The notes beneath the pieces are model-generated. The model was given only the letters and a program-made list of their open reading frames with translations. It ran no database searches and had not been told where the DNA came from. From the NCBI RefSeq assembly GCF_029227915.1, contig NC_079889.1, positions 496,001 to 560,000 on the forward strand: DNA of 64,000 bases, read 5' to 3'. Source of the DNA: Hydractinia symbiolongicarpus (taxonomy: Eukaryota > Cnidaria > Hydrozoa > Anthoathecata > Hydractiniidae). Shown here one piece after another: positions 1-13,700 of this stretch; position 1 is the stretch's first letter; every line of letters begins with the position of its first letter. The position numbers and the translations under genes were made by a program.

Positions 1-508
1 AAGTGCATGTACGACATTGCTGTACTACTTGGCTTATTGTACTTATTCAGAAGTTGTTATTCAAACTAACAATTTCACAACATGAACTTTCCAGAATTTT
101 TAAGATCAATTTCAACAACATACAGTTGCTATCTTTTTAGCATCTTAGTATATCTAAATGTATAACTACATATAAAGTCTAGCATTTTGTTTAGATGTAT
201 TTAATATATCAAAAAAGTAAGTTATGGCTTAAAATACAGCTTATTTACTATGATAGAGACTTTAGCTTTCAAATTTCAGAAAAGTGCTTTTGCTTCGCTT
301 TCTCTAATCTTCAAAGTCTATATGGGATAATATGCGAATCATCCACGATATTGAACACCTTGAGCTGCTTTTCAATTAGAAATGGTCTATGAGAATTTCG
401 CTGCTTTAAGGCAGTCCATAAAAGAACTAGTCGAAAGTAGATAGAAAGAGAGAGTAATTTTGTATTACACAACGTATGACCTTTTAAAAAACATGACACA
501 TTTAAAAC
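1..508. other. intron or downstream part of the GABA-B-like gene; nothing else recognised
   Basis: The minus-strand reading frame of the last candidate exon stays open down to about 311, but it loses receptor-like character after roughly 509. No 7TM segment is visible in any frame. I treat this stretch as intron. Confidence 0.4.
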
Positions 509-3500
509 TTTTAAGAGCACAAATAAACAAAGGAAAATTTCTTCATTTCTGTCTACAACAAAAGTTTTATCCTGCAAAAAATTCTAATTTCGAAAGAGGC
601 GAAACTTCAGTACATTTATATACGTATTAGATCGGGGAAAATTTTTGGTTGGGTGCGGAAAAGTCGGAGAAAATGTGGCCAGGGAAAATATTAGTTACCC
701 CCCCCCCCCAAAAAAAAAAAAAAAAAAAAAAAATTGGCCACTTTCCCCCGACTTTTTTTTCCCGATAAGGACCAGCTGAGACAAACTTCAAATCTTTTTC
801 TTTTTTATAACTTTTTTCTTACCGATAATCCCTCGAAACTGGTCGTACGCACGAGAGAGCTGATTGTATTTGCAGTGAGATGGTCTCTGTACCTATGATC
901 AGATGTATTCCTTATAGACGGATCATCAATTGATTGCTGCAATACAGTAACTGCCATCCACAGCGAGTCAAACGCATATGATGCAGCAAAGTTCACGGTA
1001 AGATTGTTTCGTCTTTTCTGTAAAGCTTCTATGAATTGAGTTGCAGTCTAAAAAAAAATTAAGTATTGCATCAGACAAAATTGCAACAAAAATAAAATTT
1101 GCTTAGTTTGCTGTTTTCTAAACGATTAACCTGGTGGTTTAACATTGAAGTAAACATTTTCTTGTTTGGAAAAACTACCAAAAATTTGATACGTCACTCC
1201 TTCTTAAAAAAACGTAGATTAAAATAGAATGGTTCATTTGGAGTCGTAAAAAAACAAACAAAGCATTTGAAACAAAGCTATCGGACAATGTTTTCTTAGG
1301 CCTGACGGGTGTATAAGGTATTTAATGCAATATGTTTGACATAAGTATCATCAGCTTTTAAAAGAGGTGATTGTCCTGGTATTTAGCGATGATAACCTTG
1401 AGAAATGGGTTTGTGCGTAATGTACACAAGCTCGTTTTGTTTTTCAATGTATAAGCAGCTAATGGTCCTAATATCGTAAAATATTTATTCTTTTTATGTA
1501 TATTATGCCTAAGTTAAAAGTTTGACATTATTTGGAAAGATCTTTAATTAGGCTACATACATACTACAGATAGTATAATTTTTTATAATCCAAAATTTTA
1601 TCGATTGCGAGTCTTATAATACTTGTCGGTTTTTACGAAATTATGAAAAAAATCATTAATACTTTAAGGTCAGAAACCTTCGCGGGAAGAAAGTTTTGCG
1701 GTTTCGCGGTTTCGCTGTTTTTGGGCCATTTCGTGAAAGTTTTTCCCGCAAAATTTTCCAAAAAATGTAACACGGAACATACAAGGAACATACAACAAGC
1801 AGAAAAAAATCCTTGAACTTGTAAAAATTGATTAAAAATTAGTCTTGATTTTTCTCTCTCTGCGAAAGTTTTTTTCCGCGAAATATCTGAAATTAGGCGA
1901 TCTGCGGAAGTTTTTTCACGCAAAATGCAAAAATTTTCTTCCCGGGGAAGTTTCTGACCTATTAGTAATTTTACAAAGCCTATAGACAGACGAGAAGTAA
2001 CCTTAAAATATTACCACTTTCTGTTCAGTCATTATCATTCAATAATATAGATATTATCATGTCATAAACAACCGATTTTATTCTAGGCAGTAAGTAACCT
2101 GTCTCTTAATTTTCTGTTGCATTTCTGTTTAGATTTAAAATATAGAAATTTAATTCAGACACCTTGCTCACTTTTTACTTTTTATTTTGTTGTTGAAATA
2201 CTAAACCCTGAATAAATCTAGTTCATGCGAAAGTTTGCCAGCTTTTCTCCGAGCCCAAATTTAACGTAGTTACGTTTAGTTAATAAAGTGTATAGAACAA
2301 TTAATGTTTTAAAATGTTTTAAAAGCCCAATGTTTTAAAAAGAGTAACTATTGCTTTGTTCTTACCATGTTTGAACCAGTGACGTTATTATCTCTTCTTA
2401 TTTGAAGAAAATCAAATGCAAAATGTCCATCAGCCGCTTCTTTTAACTGATCGAGTGTGCACTTTTTATGACCAGTCGCCCAGTTCTCATCAAATCGTCG
2501 ACGTAACACCCATACTATTCGCGGTGCATACAATCCCTTATTATAAACCTAATTAAAAGTGTTATTGATTTATTAGTCTAATACAGTTTCAAACGTTCCG
2601 TAAAATAAGCGTATACGGATATCACAAATGACTAAAGTAGTTGGCGTTTTGTTTTAAGTAGAACCTGGTGTGCTACCATTTTGAAACACGTCATAAAACT
2701 ATATAGTAACAAATAGAAATAATTCAATTTAGAATGTTATTAAATATTTCGCAGGCAATTTCCACTAATGTCGATTACAAAAGAGTACCCTCTTTATATG
2801 GAATTACAGAAAATGAAGTTTGGTTTCTTTTTAAAGGCTAAAAAGATTTTATAGCGTCTTCTTACTTCACACATCACATCTCCTATGTTCTCATTGAACT
2901 CTCCAACAATGATTCTTGAATCTTTTTCCTATACAAAAGAGGGAACATGTGAATATAGAAGTACCATCAAAGTAAGGCCATCTGGAAAGACAAATTTATT
3001 CCTCATGACGCACTATGGCAGTAGTCGGGATGAATCGTCGGGATGAAGTGTGGATAGTAAAATGCGCCGCTTAAGATGCGTTAGTTAAAACATTAAAACG
3101 GTTCACTCAATGACACTGAAACTCTTGGCGAATGTGTTTTCATCACTTCAGAATAAAAAAACCAACAAAAAAAATTCGGAAAATTTAACAAGTTGATATG
3201 CCACGACAATTTTCCAAAGCTGTATCTCATATTTTTGTCGATTTCTTGACATATTTCTGATTTTCTTTGTGAGAGTTCTATATTTGAGGTTTCATGAATA
3301 AAAAAAGAAGAATAGAATAAGTGCTCTCTGCAAATAGATGGTTTGTCGAGCACACAAATGTTTTGTAAAGACTCGTTTAGTAGTCACAACTAGTCATAAT
3401 AATGACGAAATATATTATGAAAATTTGGTAAGAAGGCAAAGGTTAAAAAAAAAGTTTAACCTGCAAATTTGACAGCTTTTGTGATATTTGTTCAATATTT

Positions 3501-5527
3501 CCACCAATATAATCCTGCTTCGTGATAAGTGTTACGTTGTGTGCTTTCCACTCATTGGTTAAATGATCTGAACTCTAATTAAAGAAAGGAATGCAAAAAT
3601 GAAAATAATTGTAGTTTGTCTACTATTTATTCAGCTATCAGTCTTTTTTCAAAGAAAATACACATTTATGATCACTGTAGCCTACAACAAAAGTTTAATA
3701 ATCCGGTGACACCAAAAAAGCTACTTCGTACTGAGCTGATAAAGAGATATTGCTACAAAACTGAATATAACAAGTAGTTTGATTAAATTCAGAGTTTGTT
3801 TACTTTGAAGGTACAATGATTTATTTATTTATTTACGAATAACAGGATGAAACACTTTGGGTGTTGTGAATATGTGTCTTGCTTAAAAATATATAAAACA
3901 AAAGTAAAATGTAAATGTATATTTTACTAAAAATATTAAGACTCTAGAGAACGTATAAACGTATATATAAAGTTAGTGGAAAGAAAAGAGATAAGAAAAA
4001 ATGAAAAAGGGTCACTTAAATAAATCTTTTTAAGAAGAAGGCAAAAATAGGGAGAGAACTTAAAAGCCTTAACACAGCTCCACCTTAAACTTTAAAAACC
4101 TTAGATAAAACTTTGTGAACTTTAGCTTTACCTGATAATCTTTAAATCTGCAACCCACTACCAATTCTAATATTACGAGGCGCATAATAACTTGGCAACA
4201 TACTTACAGAACTCAGCGAATGATCATATATGATTGCAGCCCTTGACCAATTGAAATACTGGATTAACTTTGTCTTCACTCTTGCGAATGAAAAGTCTTG
4301 TGGAGCCATGTAATGATGAAGATGACGATTATTTTGGTTGTGGTAATCATAAATCTCTTTCATATTTGTTCCAAAAGTGAACTAAAAAATAGAAGAAGCT
4401 GCAATGCTGAACAGAACTGACAAAAAGGTAAGGCTTATAGACATTTTTTTTCCGGTAATAATTTTTAAAAATAACACCACTATCCAATTTTTATTCCAAT
4501 GCCATGAGTGTTAATCTTCCATTCTAGGCGATTTCTAACAAGAATCAATTGGTGGTGGCGTTTACTTGTGTTGAACCAATCTTGCTGGTGAAATCATTGT
4601 TTTCAGAATAGTGGTATATATTGTGTTGTGTATAAATCAATTGGGTTTATTTGGTGTTGCGTTATTAGGAGAACTGTGAAGATAACCTACAGGTTAGTCA
4701 TACACATATTGCGAATTTAACAATGAGTTTGGCAGGTTAAAAAGTGAAGGATTTACCTGATTAATTTTCATGTACACCATTAACGTAAATATATCTTTGA
4801 CGATTATTTTCTCCACAGGCCCAATAATAAAATGGACTGGAGGTAAATTACGTCGAATTTGATAAACTGCATCTAACGCTTTTCCTCGTTTCCTCTAAAT
4901 AAAATAAGCCGGATCCCTGTTGAAATCAGGTTAAGCCGGTAGCAAATTTTAGAATCACTTGAAAGCGTAAAAAAGTATAAAATATGATAGCAAAATAAAA
5001 AAGCTGAAAATAATTTTGATGAATGAAAATTATATCACTATGGTACTGCATTCCAGATTGATCTTTACTTCTAACTTCTATTTATAGCTTTATTATAGCG
5101 CATGCGCACTTTAAGAAAATAAATAAGCTAGCTATTATTTAGCATGCTCTCTTCGTATAGCAATACACACGCTACGGGTATTTCACTATCTCGAACTTTG
5201 AAGGCCTTTGAAACTCGATATCTCGATATATCTTTTGTCGGTTGCCTTAGAGTTCGGGTCATCGAGCGTCGACTGTAATTTAAAATACTCTTTTATTTGG
5301 AAACGAATGATAAAAAATAATTCCACCTCTGTGTCGCGGTAATGAAGAATCAAACGATGATTCGGAAGTAACCGTGGATGTGTATCAATTACATCATTCG
5401 CAATTTCAATTGCCGCTCTGTAGCAGTAAGGATCGTTTTCAAGGTCTGGTATCAAAACCAGGACATGCACATCTTCTTTAGTAGCAATAAAACTGCATTG
5501 TATCAGTAGTAAGAAAAATATCATCAT
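509..5527 (-). CDS. GABA-B-like class C GPCR, N-terminal ligand-binding region (5' part of gene, runs off window)
   Basis: Exons read on the minus strand: 5327-5527, 4757-4894, 4208-4381, 3461-3574, 2866-2928, 2366-2548, 823-1047, and probably about 509-571 (acceptor TTTTTTGCAG; its donor is unclear). The first seven exons are multiples of three, so every intron between them is phase 0, and they give 366 codons. The start is ATG at 5527, followed by a hydrophobic signal peptide (MMIFFLLLIQCSF). The protein then reads as a periplasmic-binding-like Venus flytrap: VLVLIPDLEND, a YRAAIEIAND helix, HFIIGPVEK, WSRAAIIYDH, DSRIIVGEF, then ENWATGHKKCTLDQ and EAADGHF, and finally YAFDSLWMAV and RTTSFEGLS. 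The IIVGxF, W-x-ENW-x-C-T and AxxGH blocks match GABA-B receptor subunits better than other class C receptors. Such receptors bind GABA-type ligands extracellularly and signal through Gi/o. No cysteine-rich linker or 7TM exon is in the window, so the gene is incomplete here or truncated. A GABA-B-related orphan receptor is an alternative. Confidence 0.8.
629..770. repeat. decayed MITE of the CCTTATCGG family, interrupted by poly-C/poly-A
   Basis: The arms ATCGGGGAAAA...GTCGG...TGTGGCCA and TGGCCACTTT...CCGACTTTTTTTTCCCGAT are inverted copies. The right end, CCCGATAAGG, matches the termini of the copies at 37890 and 56488. A C(12)A(23)-type homopolymer run at about 697-732 splits it. It lies in an intron of the GABA-B-like gene. 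Confidence 0.6.
1667..1960. mobile_element. 294-bp foldback MITE with AGGTCAGAAAC termini
   Basis: The left end AGGTCAGAAACCTTCGCGGG and the right end CCCGGGGAAGTTTCTGACCT are inverted repeats, extended by GAAGAAAGTTTTGCGG against the complement of GCAAAATGCAAAAATTTTCTTC. The interior has repeated GCGAAAGTTTTTTTCCGCG subunits. There is no transposase frame. It lies in the intron between the exons at 2366 and 1047. Confidence 0.75.
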
Positions 5528-7119
5528 CTAGAAAAAATATCGTATTGATTATTCCTACTTTTATGATTATATTAGCGCATCTAACACGCCAATTGTTAAA
5601 AAAAATGGGCTTGAAAAACGCCTTGAAATATCTACCAGGTAATTTTTATGAAAGGGAGCAAACGAGATCATTTTTATTTATATACAGGTTTATTTTAAAC
5701 CAGAATAATACTATGTATTCCAGAAAAAGTTGAAAAATTGTGCTAATGATAATATAAAAGACAAAAAGGTGTAGATGGATTAATACAGGGTTTATTTTCT
5801 TGACCTTTTTTTAACAATTAGATATTACGGTTACACATTAATAATTTAAAATTAAAAAGTTATATACGTTAGTTAGTAGTAAACGTTATCAAAATTGTCA
5901 AAATGAAATTTTTCATCTTATTATTTCTTTACTATATTTTTCAAATTTTAATTCTAAACGACTCTAAATGCATAAAAATAAACAATTTTTTAGCCTGTCT
6001 TAAACATCCAAAAAATCGAGGCGGGAAAGTTTTTTTGGCATTCTAGAAGGTCTATTTCTACTTGTACGAGTCCTTCTACCTCGCTAAAACATCCCCCCCC
6101 CCGCCCTGCCATTTTTATTCCCATGTTGACGGGCATAAAGCAGTATGCTGTTTTACATCCCACTGAATTGAAAGATAATTTAAATCTAGAGGTCTGTTTT
6201 TCATTCATTTCCTTTAGAATTTAACTGTAATTATAACTTAAGTATTTATCTATTCAGTTTGTCTTAGTTCCATGCGGTTGAAAATAACTCCTAAGTATTT
6301 CAGTCATGACACCAAGAAAATAGTATGGTATAAAAATAAAAATTTGCCTCCCTTAATTTGGATAAAGTTTGTAAAGTCTTAACCAGTTGTGTTACCTTTC
6401 TCCAACCTTTATTTTCTGTTCCCGTTGCCATTGCTATTTCCACATCCGTTAAACTGTCACTTTTAGCTAGTGTCGAATCTCATTGGTTAGCTGTCAATGT
6501 TAACTACCTGTGTCTGTTACTACAAAAGATAAATACAAAAACAAATAAATCTCAAGAGACAAAATTCCAAATATATACAACTATCGCAAAAAACAATAAT
6601 TTCTTTTTGGTACTGTATATATTTTCTTAAGAATTACAAATATCGCAAAATTATATAAAACGTACTCACCGCTAATTTAAGTTTTTATCTTCAAAACTAT
6701 GTTTAAAAAAGAAGAAAAAATCATCACTACTTGACCGACAAACAGAAAATCAAATATCCTGTAACATTTATTATTCCACATCTTCTCTTTTTGTTTTTTC
6801 AAGCTACCGCCTTGCAATTGGATTACTTGCATTTTCACTCACAAGGTGTTTTATTTTTTATTTTTTGACGTCTTCTTTTGTTTTTATGTTACAAATGTTT
6901 TCTTTAAACGTGTTAATTTATATTCGCAGTTGATCATTGTGCATCAATATAAGTACATTTTATATATTATTCTTGCAAAAAAGAGACAATTTCATTATTC
7001 AATTTATGTATTTAATATCAAACTCAATGATTAAAATTAAGTTGCTTGCCCAATATACAAACACGGAAAATGAGATCCAGCTTAGCGAATTCTCACTATT
7101 AAGATATTAGTTAACTAAA

Positions 7120-7620
7120 ATCTTATTTAAACACTTTTCTTCTTTTCTCTCCTCCTTGTTTTGCTACTAATTGAAGAAATTGCCGCACATCATGATATTT
7201 TCCACATGACCGGTTGCAGGTCTTAAGGGCCGTAGCAGCCAAAGGATTTCTCCTTAACGCTATTCGGTGCGACGGGAGGGTGGATTTCACCCCATTTCGC
7301 CGTTGTTTCTCTTTTTTGCTATGCTGCATGGTTATGATAATTACTCACTTTTCATATTTATCTATTAGGTAACTGTATGGCAAATATTTAGGTTCCACAC
7401 CACATAGAACTTTAAATATTGGCCATTACTCAAAACTACCTCTATGAAATCCTTATAATCGGGAAAATATAAAAACTTTAGGATTACCTTCAAGACTTGA
7501 AACTTACAAGACAACTTTATTTCTTTTATTTCTGAAAATTTTGGTCACGTGATTAATCCAATGACCTGTTTTTTCGGATTTTACCCAAAATAGGCTTGAA
7601 GATTTCCGTCATTAGCCTGC
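7120..7620. repeat. dispersed repeat, copy 1 (copy 2 at 28740-29110)
   Basis: It shares ordered blocks with the second copy: CATAATACTTTC/TGATAATTACTC, ATTTATCTATTAG, TTTAGGT(T/C)CC, AATATTGGCCATTACTC, GAAATYCTTATAAT, CTTAGGATTACC, CACGTGATTAATCC/ATACGTGATTAGTCC and TTTTTTCGGATTT. The copies are diverged but colinear over about 370 bp. The class is unknown. Confidence 0.6.
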
Positions 7621-10424
7621 AAGGTTTTGAAACTTGAAGTAGACCTTCCAAACCAAGAAATATGGGGAACACAAATCTTTGAGTATACTAAATCTAAATT
7701 ATTATTGTAACTAACCTGCACTGTTAAAATACAACTAAGCAAAAAAAAAAAATATTAAAATACAAATTTTACATATAATATTCAAAAAAAAGATGCTAGG
7801 ATACAAATCCTGTTATGTATACTTGACGATTCGGATATAGTAACTTTTGTACAAGTTCAATTTCAATGAACCATAAACACATATTAGCATTTGAATGTTT
7901 TAGGCCTTCGAAATTTACTCTCTCGTTCAATTTTTTTGAAAATGCTGATAGTGGATGTTTTGAAAAAGAAAGAACGTTTAAAAAATTAGGAACAGGGTCA
8001 CAATTTTACCATCAACCGAATTAACGCCAGGTTGTTTTAATTATTATCTATTTACCCTCCTTTTTGTCTCTTTGATTTGAAGAGGGAATTTATTAAAAGA
8101 TACAAATCAATGTCATGTGATGCACAACATATATGAATTTCATCAAGATGGCTCGACATCTCTGTTATTAATATGTTATAACATACTAATAATCTATTCT
8201 GTCAATAATGACCATATATCACTCTTTTTTGGTTCGATTTTTAAAGTTTTTTGTTAGAGAGATTTAGATTTTTTATTTGCAGAAACAATCTTTCGTTTAA
8301 CAAATCCAAAAAGTTAAACATATCCAACTTTTCTAGCTAAATATAAAATTAAATTTGTCTCTTTCGATAAACCGATGATCCATTTCTTAAACATTTCAAT
8401 AGGGCGTGATGAGAATTTTTTGGAGGAAATTTCTCACCAAACAGTAAGAAATTTGTAAATTATTTTTTAGCAATTTGTCGAGAATAGAAATATTTTTATA
8501 TTGTTGTAATTTCAACACCTTTTCAAGTTTTTCAGCCGATAACAACTATAGACCATAGAATTCTAGAGATAAAGGTTTTGCTCCAGCTTCCGACGCTAAA
8601 TATTTTTTAAAATTCAATATTCCTAACAAATCTAGGAAGAATATTTTCTAAATACTTCGGGTAAATTCAAGAAAACTCCTCAAGAAAAAAAACTAGGTGC
8701 CGGCAACACTAAACTTTACGCTTCGACAACTATTAAGCAAAAAATATACAAAAAATATATGTGACAAATATCTTTTGACCTAATAGAAGTAGTCACACAT
8801 AACGTCGTTTGGATGTAACTTTCACCCCCTCTTTTCCCTAAAGGAGGGTGGGTGTGTGACCTTTTTTGTAAAATTACCCAAAGCAAGAGAAGGTCTTTTG
8901 TTGCAGCCTCTTAAAAAAATTTTGTGCAGTTAGCTAGCTAGCTCGCTACATATATCTGACTAAGAAGAGGCAGGTCAACACCAATTATAAGGAGATCACA
9001 CTACTAGCCTAGCTAGAAAGGAGCAAATCAGCACCAAAAGTTGAGATAGGTACTCAGCACACTTTTGTTACTTTTAATAAAAAAATTCTTACCTGATTAA
9101 TTACATGAATTGACAAAATAGTATCAAGCTATGTTTCACATTAGCTAGTTTGCTAATGTAAATAAAGCTAGCTAAGACCACTCAGACCAGCAAAGCGACT
9201 AGCAACAATAAGCACTTTTGGTTATGGCTGTTATTTCACAACGAACTTTTTGCCGTATGAAGAATGTACCCTGCTCTGTGAGGATCAGATTATTTACAAT
9301 CTGTGTTCAGGTTGGTCATTAAATTGGTTGAGATTAAATTGAAGCATCCTCGTTGGCTTTTAAGAAAATGGAATTTCCCGAGGTTAAAGTTTTAGGCCTG
9401 GGCACAAACAAATTATAGGCTATTTGGTTGTCTCTCTGTTTTCCATCAGGCGATTTTAAAGATTTCGTTCCGCGTAGCGGCGATAGAAATCCAGTAAAAA
9501 AGATAGATAAATAAATAAATCAAATAAAGAAAAACTTTGACACCATTGTTCTTCCCAGTAAGACATGGTAGACAGTAAGACAGTTTTTACATGGACACAG
9601 CAAAGATTAATGCGATAAATCAGATTTCAAAGATCAATCAAATATTTCGTAACTTTTTTTATATCATGATTGCGCAAACTGCACATGCGTCATAATTTGT
9701 ACACATGCGCAATAGCTTTTTACATAGGCGCAATGCTTTGAGATAATTAATGAAATTTCATTTCAGTCATTTGATAAGATTCACACTGAATTGAGTTTCA
9801 TTTCCCTCCAAACCATGTAAACATTTAAAAAGACTAAACTAAAGACCTAACGAAAATTTTATTTTCCCGGAAATGAACCTACGTGTAAGGGCTATCTGAA
9901 TAACCCATTGCTAAAAAAATTCTCTGCTCCTGTTATATTTGAGTACACAGACCGTGACATAACAGGGGAATCCGCACGGTAAAACCCACACATAAAAAGG
10001 ATATTCTCTTGTAATGTGTTACAGATTGTGTCAAAAGTGTATTTAAATAAAAAACAGCGCCCTAGCATTCTTTCTATGGTATGGTGACTTTTGTTTATTT
10101 CACAGTAAACTCCTATAATATGAATGTGACTCACCTCTCTCAGCTTACCTCTGGTAAATGTTTCTCACAAGTAAAAACAATGTAGTTAATTATTTACAAG
10201 TTTCTGAAATTCTTTTTATAATATAAGATAAATCTCCATAGCATTACGTAATAAAAAAAAAAATATATATATAGTATCATAAATACTTGGTCAAAAAGAA
10301 TAATAAAAACATCTTTAAACAGAGTACAAAGTCTTATATACTATTTGTTACAGGTTTGATGTATTTTTCTAAAATTAATAACACTATAAACTACAGCATC
10401 AAATTCGGGGGTTTAAAAGTTGAG

Positions 10425-10526
10425 TAGTACAAGTCGGTGGCCAGGTTCGCCCGTCCTTTTTCTACCACATTGAGTGCGTCTTGCTACTTGCGTGACAAAG
10501 AGACGTACACGGTTATTAAAATATAG
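10425..10526 (-). mobile_element. decayed mini-Helitron-like element
   Basis: It shares TTCGCCCGTCC, TTGCGTGACA, GACGTACACGG and a TCTATATTTTAATAA end (minus strand) with the intact copy at 38914-39014. The 3' hairpin end has eroded. Confidence 0.5.
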
Positions 10527-10719
10527 ATATTTCCATAGGAACAAAACAATTTTACAATAATTCTTAGTCCGTTATTTAAACCCATTACATTTCAGTTACT
10601 ATGACAGAATTGCGTTTTAGATTTTTGCAACCATTTCTTCTAATCTATATAAATTGCCAACACGAAATGACATTTTTATCGAGTGGAGGTGAAAATCACA
10701 TACTGAATAGAATCTATTT

Positions 10720-13700
10720 CTAAAAATGGTGAACCACTGTCATATCATTGTCATCATTAAAATCCATTCCATCAATAAATTCACTTTCATCATCCAATGG
10801 AAGATAAGCATCATCTGCACATTCGCTAAGGTTGATATACGTTTTCTTAAAATAAAAATAAGTTAAAGAATATAAGTTAAAGAAAAATAAGAAAAACATA
10901 GTAAATTGGAGAGGTCTCTTGAATTCAACAATATTTAGACGATCTTTTGTTTTTTTTATAAGTAACTGAACTTTTCTATTTCTTTTTAAAAGACAGATAA
11001 TGAGTATATTCTTTACGTTTACCAGTAGCTCCTGTAGAAGAAGACAAGCTTTTTCTGCAAATAGAAAATGTCGGGTGACAGTTTTTATTAGGATAGAGCT
11101 ACAAGTGGGTGTGGCTGTTTATTTAAATCACTCACGCGGCATAAAGTATGCCTGCATTAGGTTCTTTATTCAGGTGGGAGGCTTACATATACTTCACCAC
11201 TTGTCCTGGCGTTCAGGTTTGGGTTAACCAGCTAGTCTATTATAGTGGTCGTATTCTGTGTGCGTAAAACATGAATGTACCACAAATTTATTTCGGTTCC
11301 TTCCATCGTAGAGTAATTTCATTATATCATGCTGGCAGGCGAATAGGGATGCATGAACCGACGGACGAATTACCGTTGATTTTTCCAGGGGCCAACAATT
11401 TTATTATATTATCCCCTATCTATCTTATCCATATAAATAAAAAGCTTTTAGTAACTCCAGTCTTTCTCGTTTTAAACTTAAACTTTTAATCAGTCATTTT
11501 CAGGAAATGCCATTCGGAAAGGGAATTTTCTTTTATTTTTGATAATAAAAACTGATTGTTTATTTGAGAATTACCAATTTTTTGGAAATGGACGTTTAAT
11601 CGGTTATTACGGTAATGAAAGATGAATAAATATTTTTGACAAATTGCGTTTTGTCGTACTTATTTTGTTGTGCTGATTTTCTATACGCGAATATCATTGT
11701 TAGTGTTCAACACTTATAGTTTGATTCATATTTAATTTTAATTCATACTTAATTTTAATTAATATATGATAGTTAAACAGACAATATGCTAAAAACATTC
11801 ATTAATCAGCGTTAAAATATTTGAAAGATCGTATGTTACCGACTTACATTTCCTTCTTTTAATTTTTCTAAGCTTTTTGATAACTGTAAGAAAGATGGAC
11901 GCAGATCCTCAGTTTCACTCCAACAATCACTCATAATGTCATAACTAAAAAAAAAATTAGCTTGTGTACATAACCAATTAAAACTTTCAATTTTTATATT
12001 TATTTTTTGTGAAAAAACTCATTTGACCGACAATGATATGACAATCATTTCATCCTTTAGACAAATAAAGTCGATGGACTCACATTTCATCATCACAGTG
12101 ATCTGGTCTGGGCATTCGATAACCTTCTCGTAAGAGCTGAGGTACCTCTTTAGATTTAAAGTCTGGATAAGGAACTCCACCTAAAATTAAATATCAAATA
12201 GTGATGCAGTCGCATCTTGCCAGCCCTTTTCCAGATGTTTGTTTATCCAAGAAGAAAAGCATGAAAACAAAATTTTAATTTAGTTAAATAAATTACTGAT
12301 AATGAAATTGAAATTTATAATATTTATGCCATCAAACAAATATCCTTCTTACTTTCATTTATTAAGGATAGTTTTCACTACTGCAATATGTTGTACACAT
12401 TACTTATATAACATAATTTTCTACAAATGCAACCACTGTACAAGTTTAAAACAGTTTTCTCTAGGTTCCACTAAAACAGTTTATTATACACAACTAATTG
12501 TGCACAATTGTATATACTTGTACAATATATTCTACAGATGTAACCATGATGTATAATATATGAACTGGGAGAACACAATTTTTGTTGAGTCAAATCACTT
12601 TAAACTGATAAAACTTAAAGTGGGTCCCTATTGAATTAATTGCAAAAGAATTGAATACCTATTTTGTTTCTGCGTATTTAAAAAAATTTTTAAAACAAAT
12701 GTATGAACTATTTTATATAATTGGATGGTGTTACCAGCTCCCATAGTTAACGGTAAAATATTGCGTACAATATTTTGTAGCAGTGGGTTCTATGAATGTG
12801 TGTAAATAATTTTTTATCCAGAATACAGAATAAACATAACTACCGATAGTGACTATTTCCCATAGAAGAATTCCAAATGACCATCTAAATGAAATAAATA
12901 GTAATGAATAAAAATAGAAAGCAGCTATCAGTAAGTCATTTTGCTTGTCACTAGAGCAGATCAAGAACAGTGAAAAATGCCTTACACATCACTCTTTTTT
13001 GAAGATCTTCCCATTTGAATGGATTCTGGTGGAAGCCATTTAACAGGAAGTTTTGCCTAAATAGATATTGTAAATAAATCACTATATTTACTAGTGATAC
13101 GAGATCAAGTTCTAGAAATTTCTAAATGAAACTGAGATTGCAGGATAATTTCCCTTTTTTCGCTACTTGTGAGTTGTGAGTCTAAATTGTTTGCAAACAT
13201 TGGCTCACATGTGTAAGTGGTTATAGTAAATCCTATAAAAACATTTCTAAAAGTTCCTTTCGAAAACAACAACAACAAAATCAACAACTATATTTTACCT
13301 GTTTTTCCCTTTTGTATATTCCCTCCTTGTTTAATCTTCTAGCTAATCCTAGATCAGCTACTTTACATACCCTGTTATAACCAACCAAGATATTTCGACA
13401 TGCGAGATCGCGATGGCAAATCTATTGGCAAAAAACGAGTTCTGTGATTTTATGATCCACTTAACCTGGCCACCAAATGGTTTAGAATAAAATAGAATAG
13501 AATAAAATTGTTGACTTACATTATGCTGTGCGATATGATTCATTCCCAAAGAAATTTGCCACGCAAATGTGACTAAATGCTCAGCAGTTAAAAAGGATCC
13601 TTCAGCTGTATTGTTTGGTGACTGGCAACGATATTGTCTGGATTTCAACAAGAAACTAAGTAGATCTCCTCCAGGTAAATATTCTACAATCATGCATCTC

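Larger units (their letters stand above)
5528..10719. other. 5.2-kb intergenic stretch, no gene seen
   Basis: This lies between the start of the GABA-B-like gene and the stop of the receptor tyrosine kinase. It is AT-rich, with stops in all frames, and holds a dispersed repeat copy (7120-7620) and a mini-Helitron-like copy (about 10425-10526). The promoter of the GABA-B-like gene should lie just above 5527, but I see no motif I would defend. Confidence 0.6.

Noticed and set aside
4132-4150. 16-nt micro-exon (FKDYQ) in the GABA-B-like gene
   Set aside because: Its phase does not fit the phase-0 donor at 4208. Splicing exon 4208-4381 directly to 3461-3574 keeps frame and gives the family's usual spacing.
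7123-7329. Basic 68-aa minus ORF
   Set aside because: Part of the dispersed repeat that recurs at 28740; no conserved protein signal between copies.
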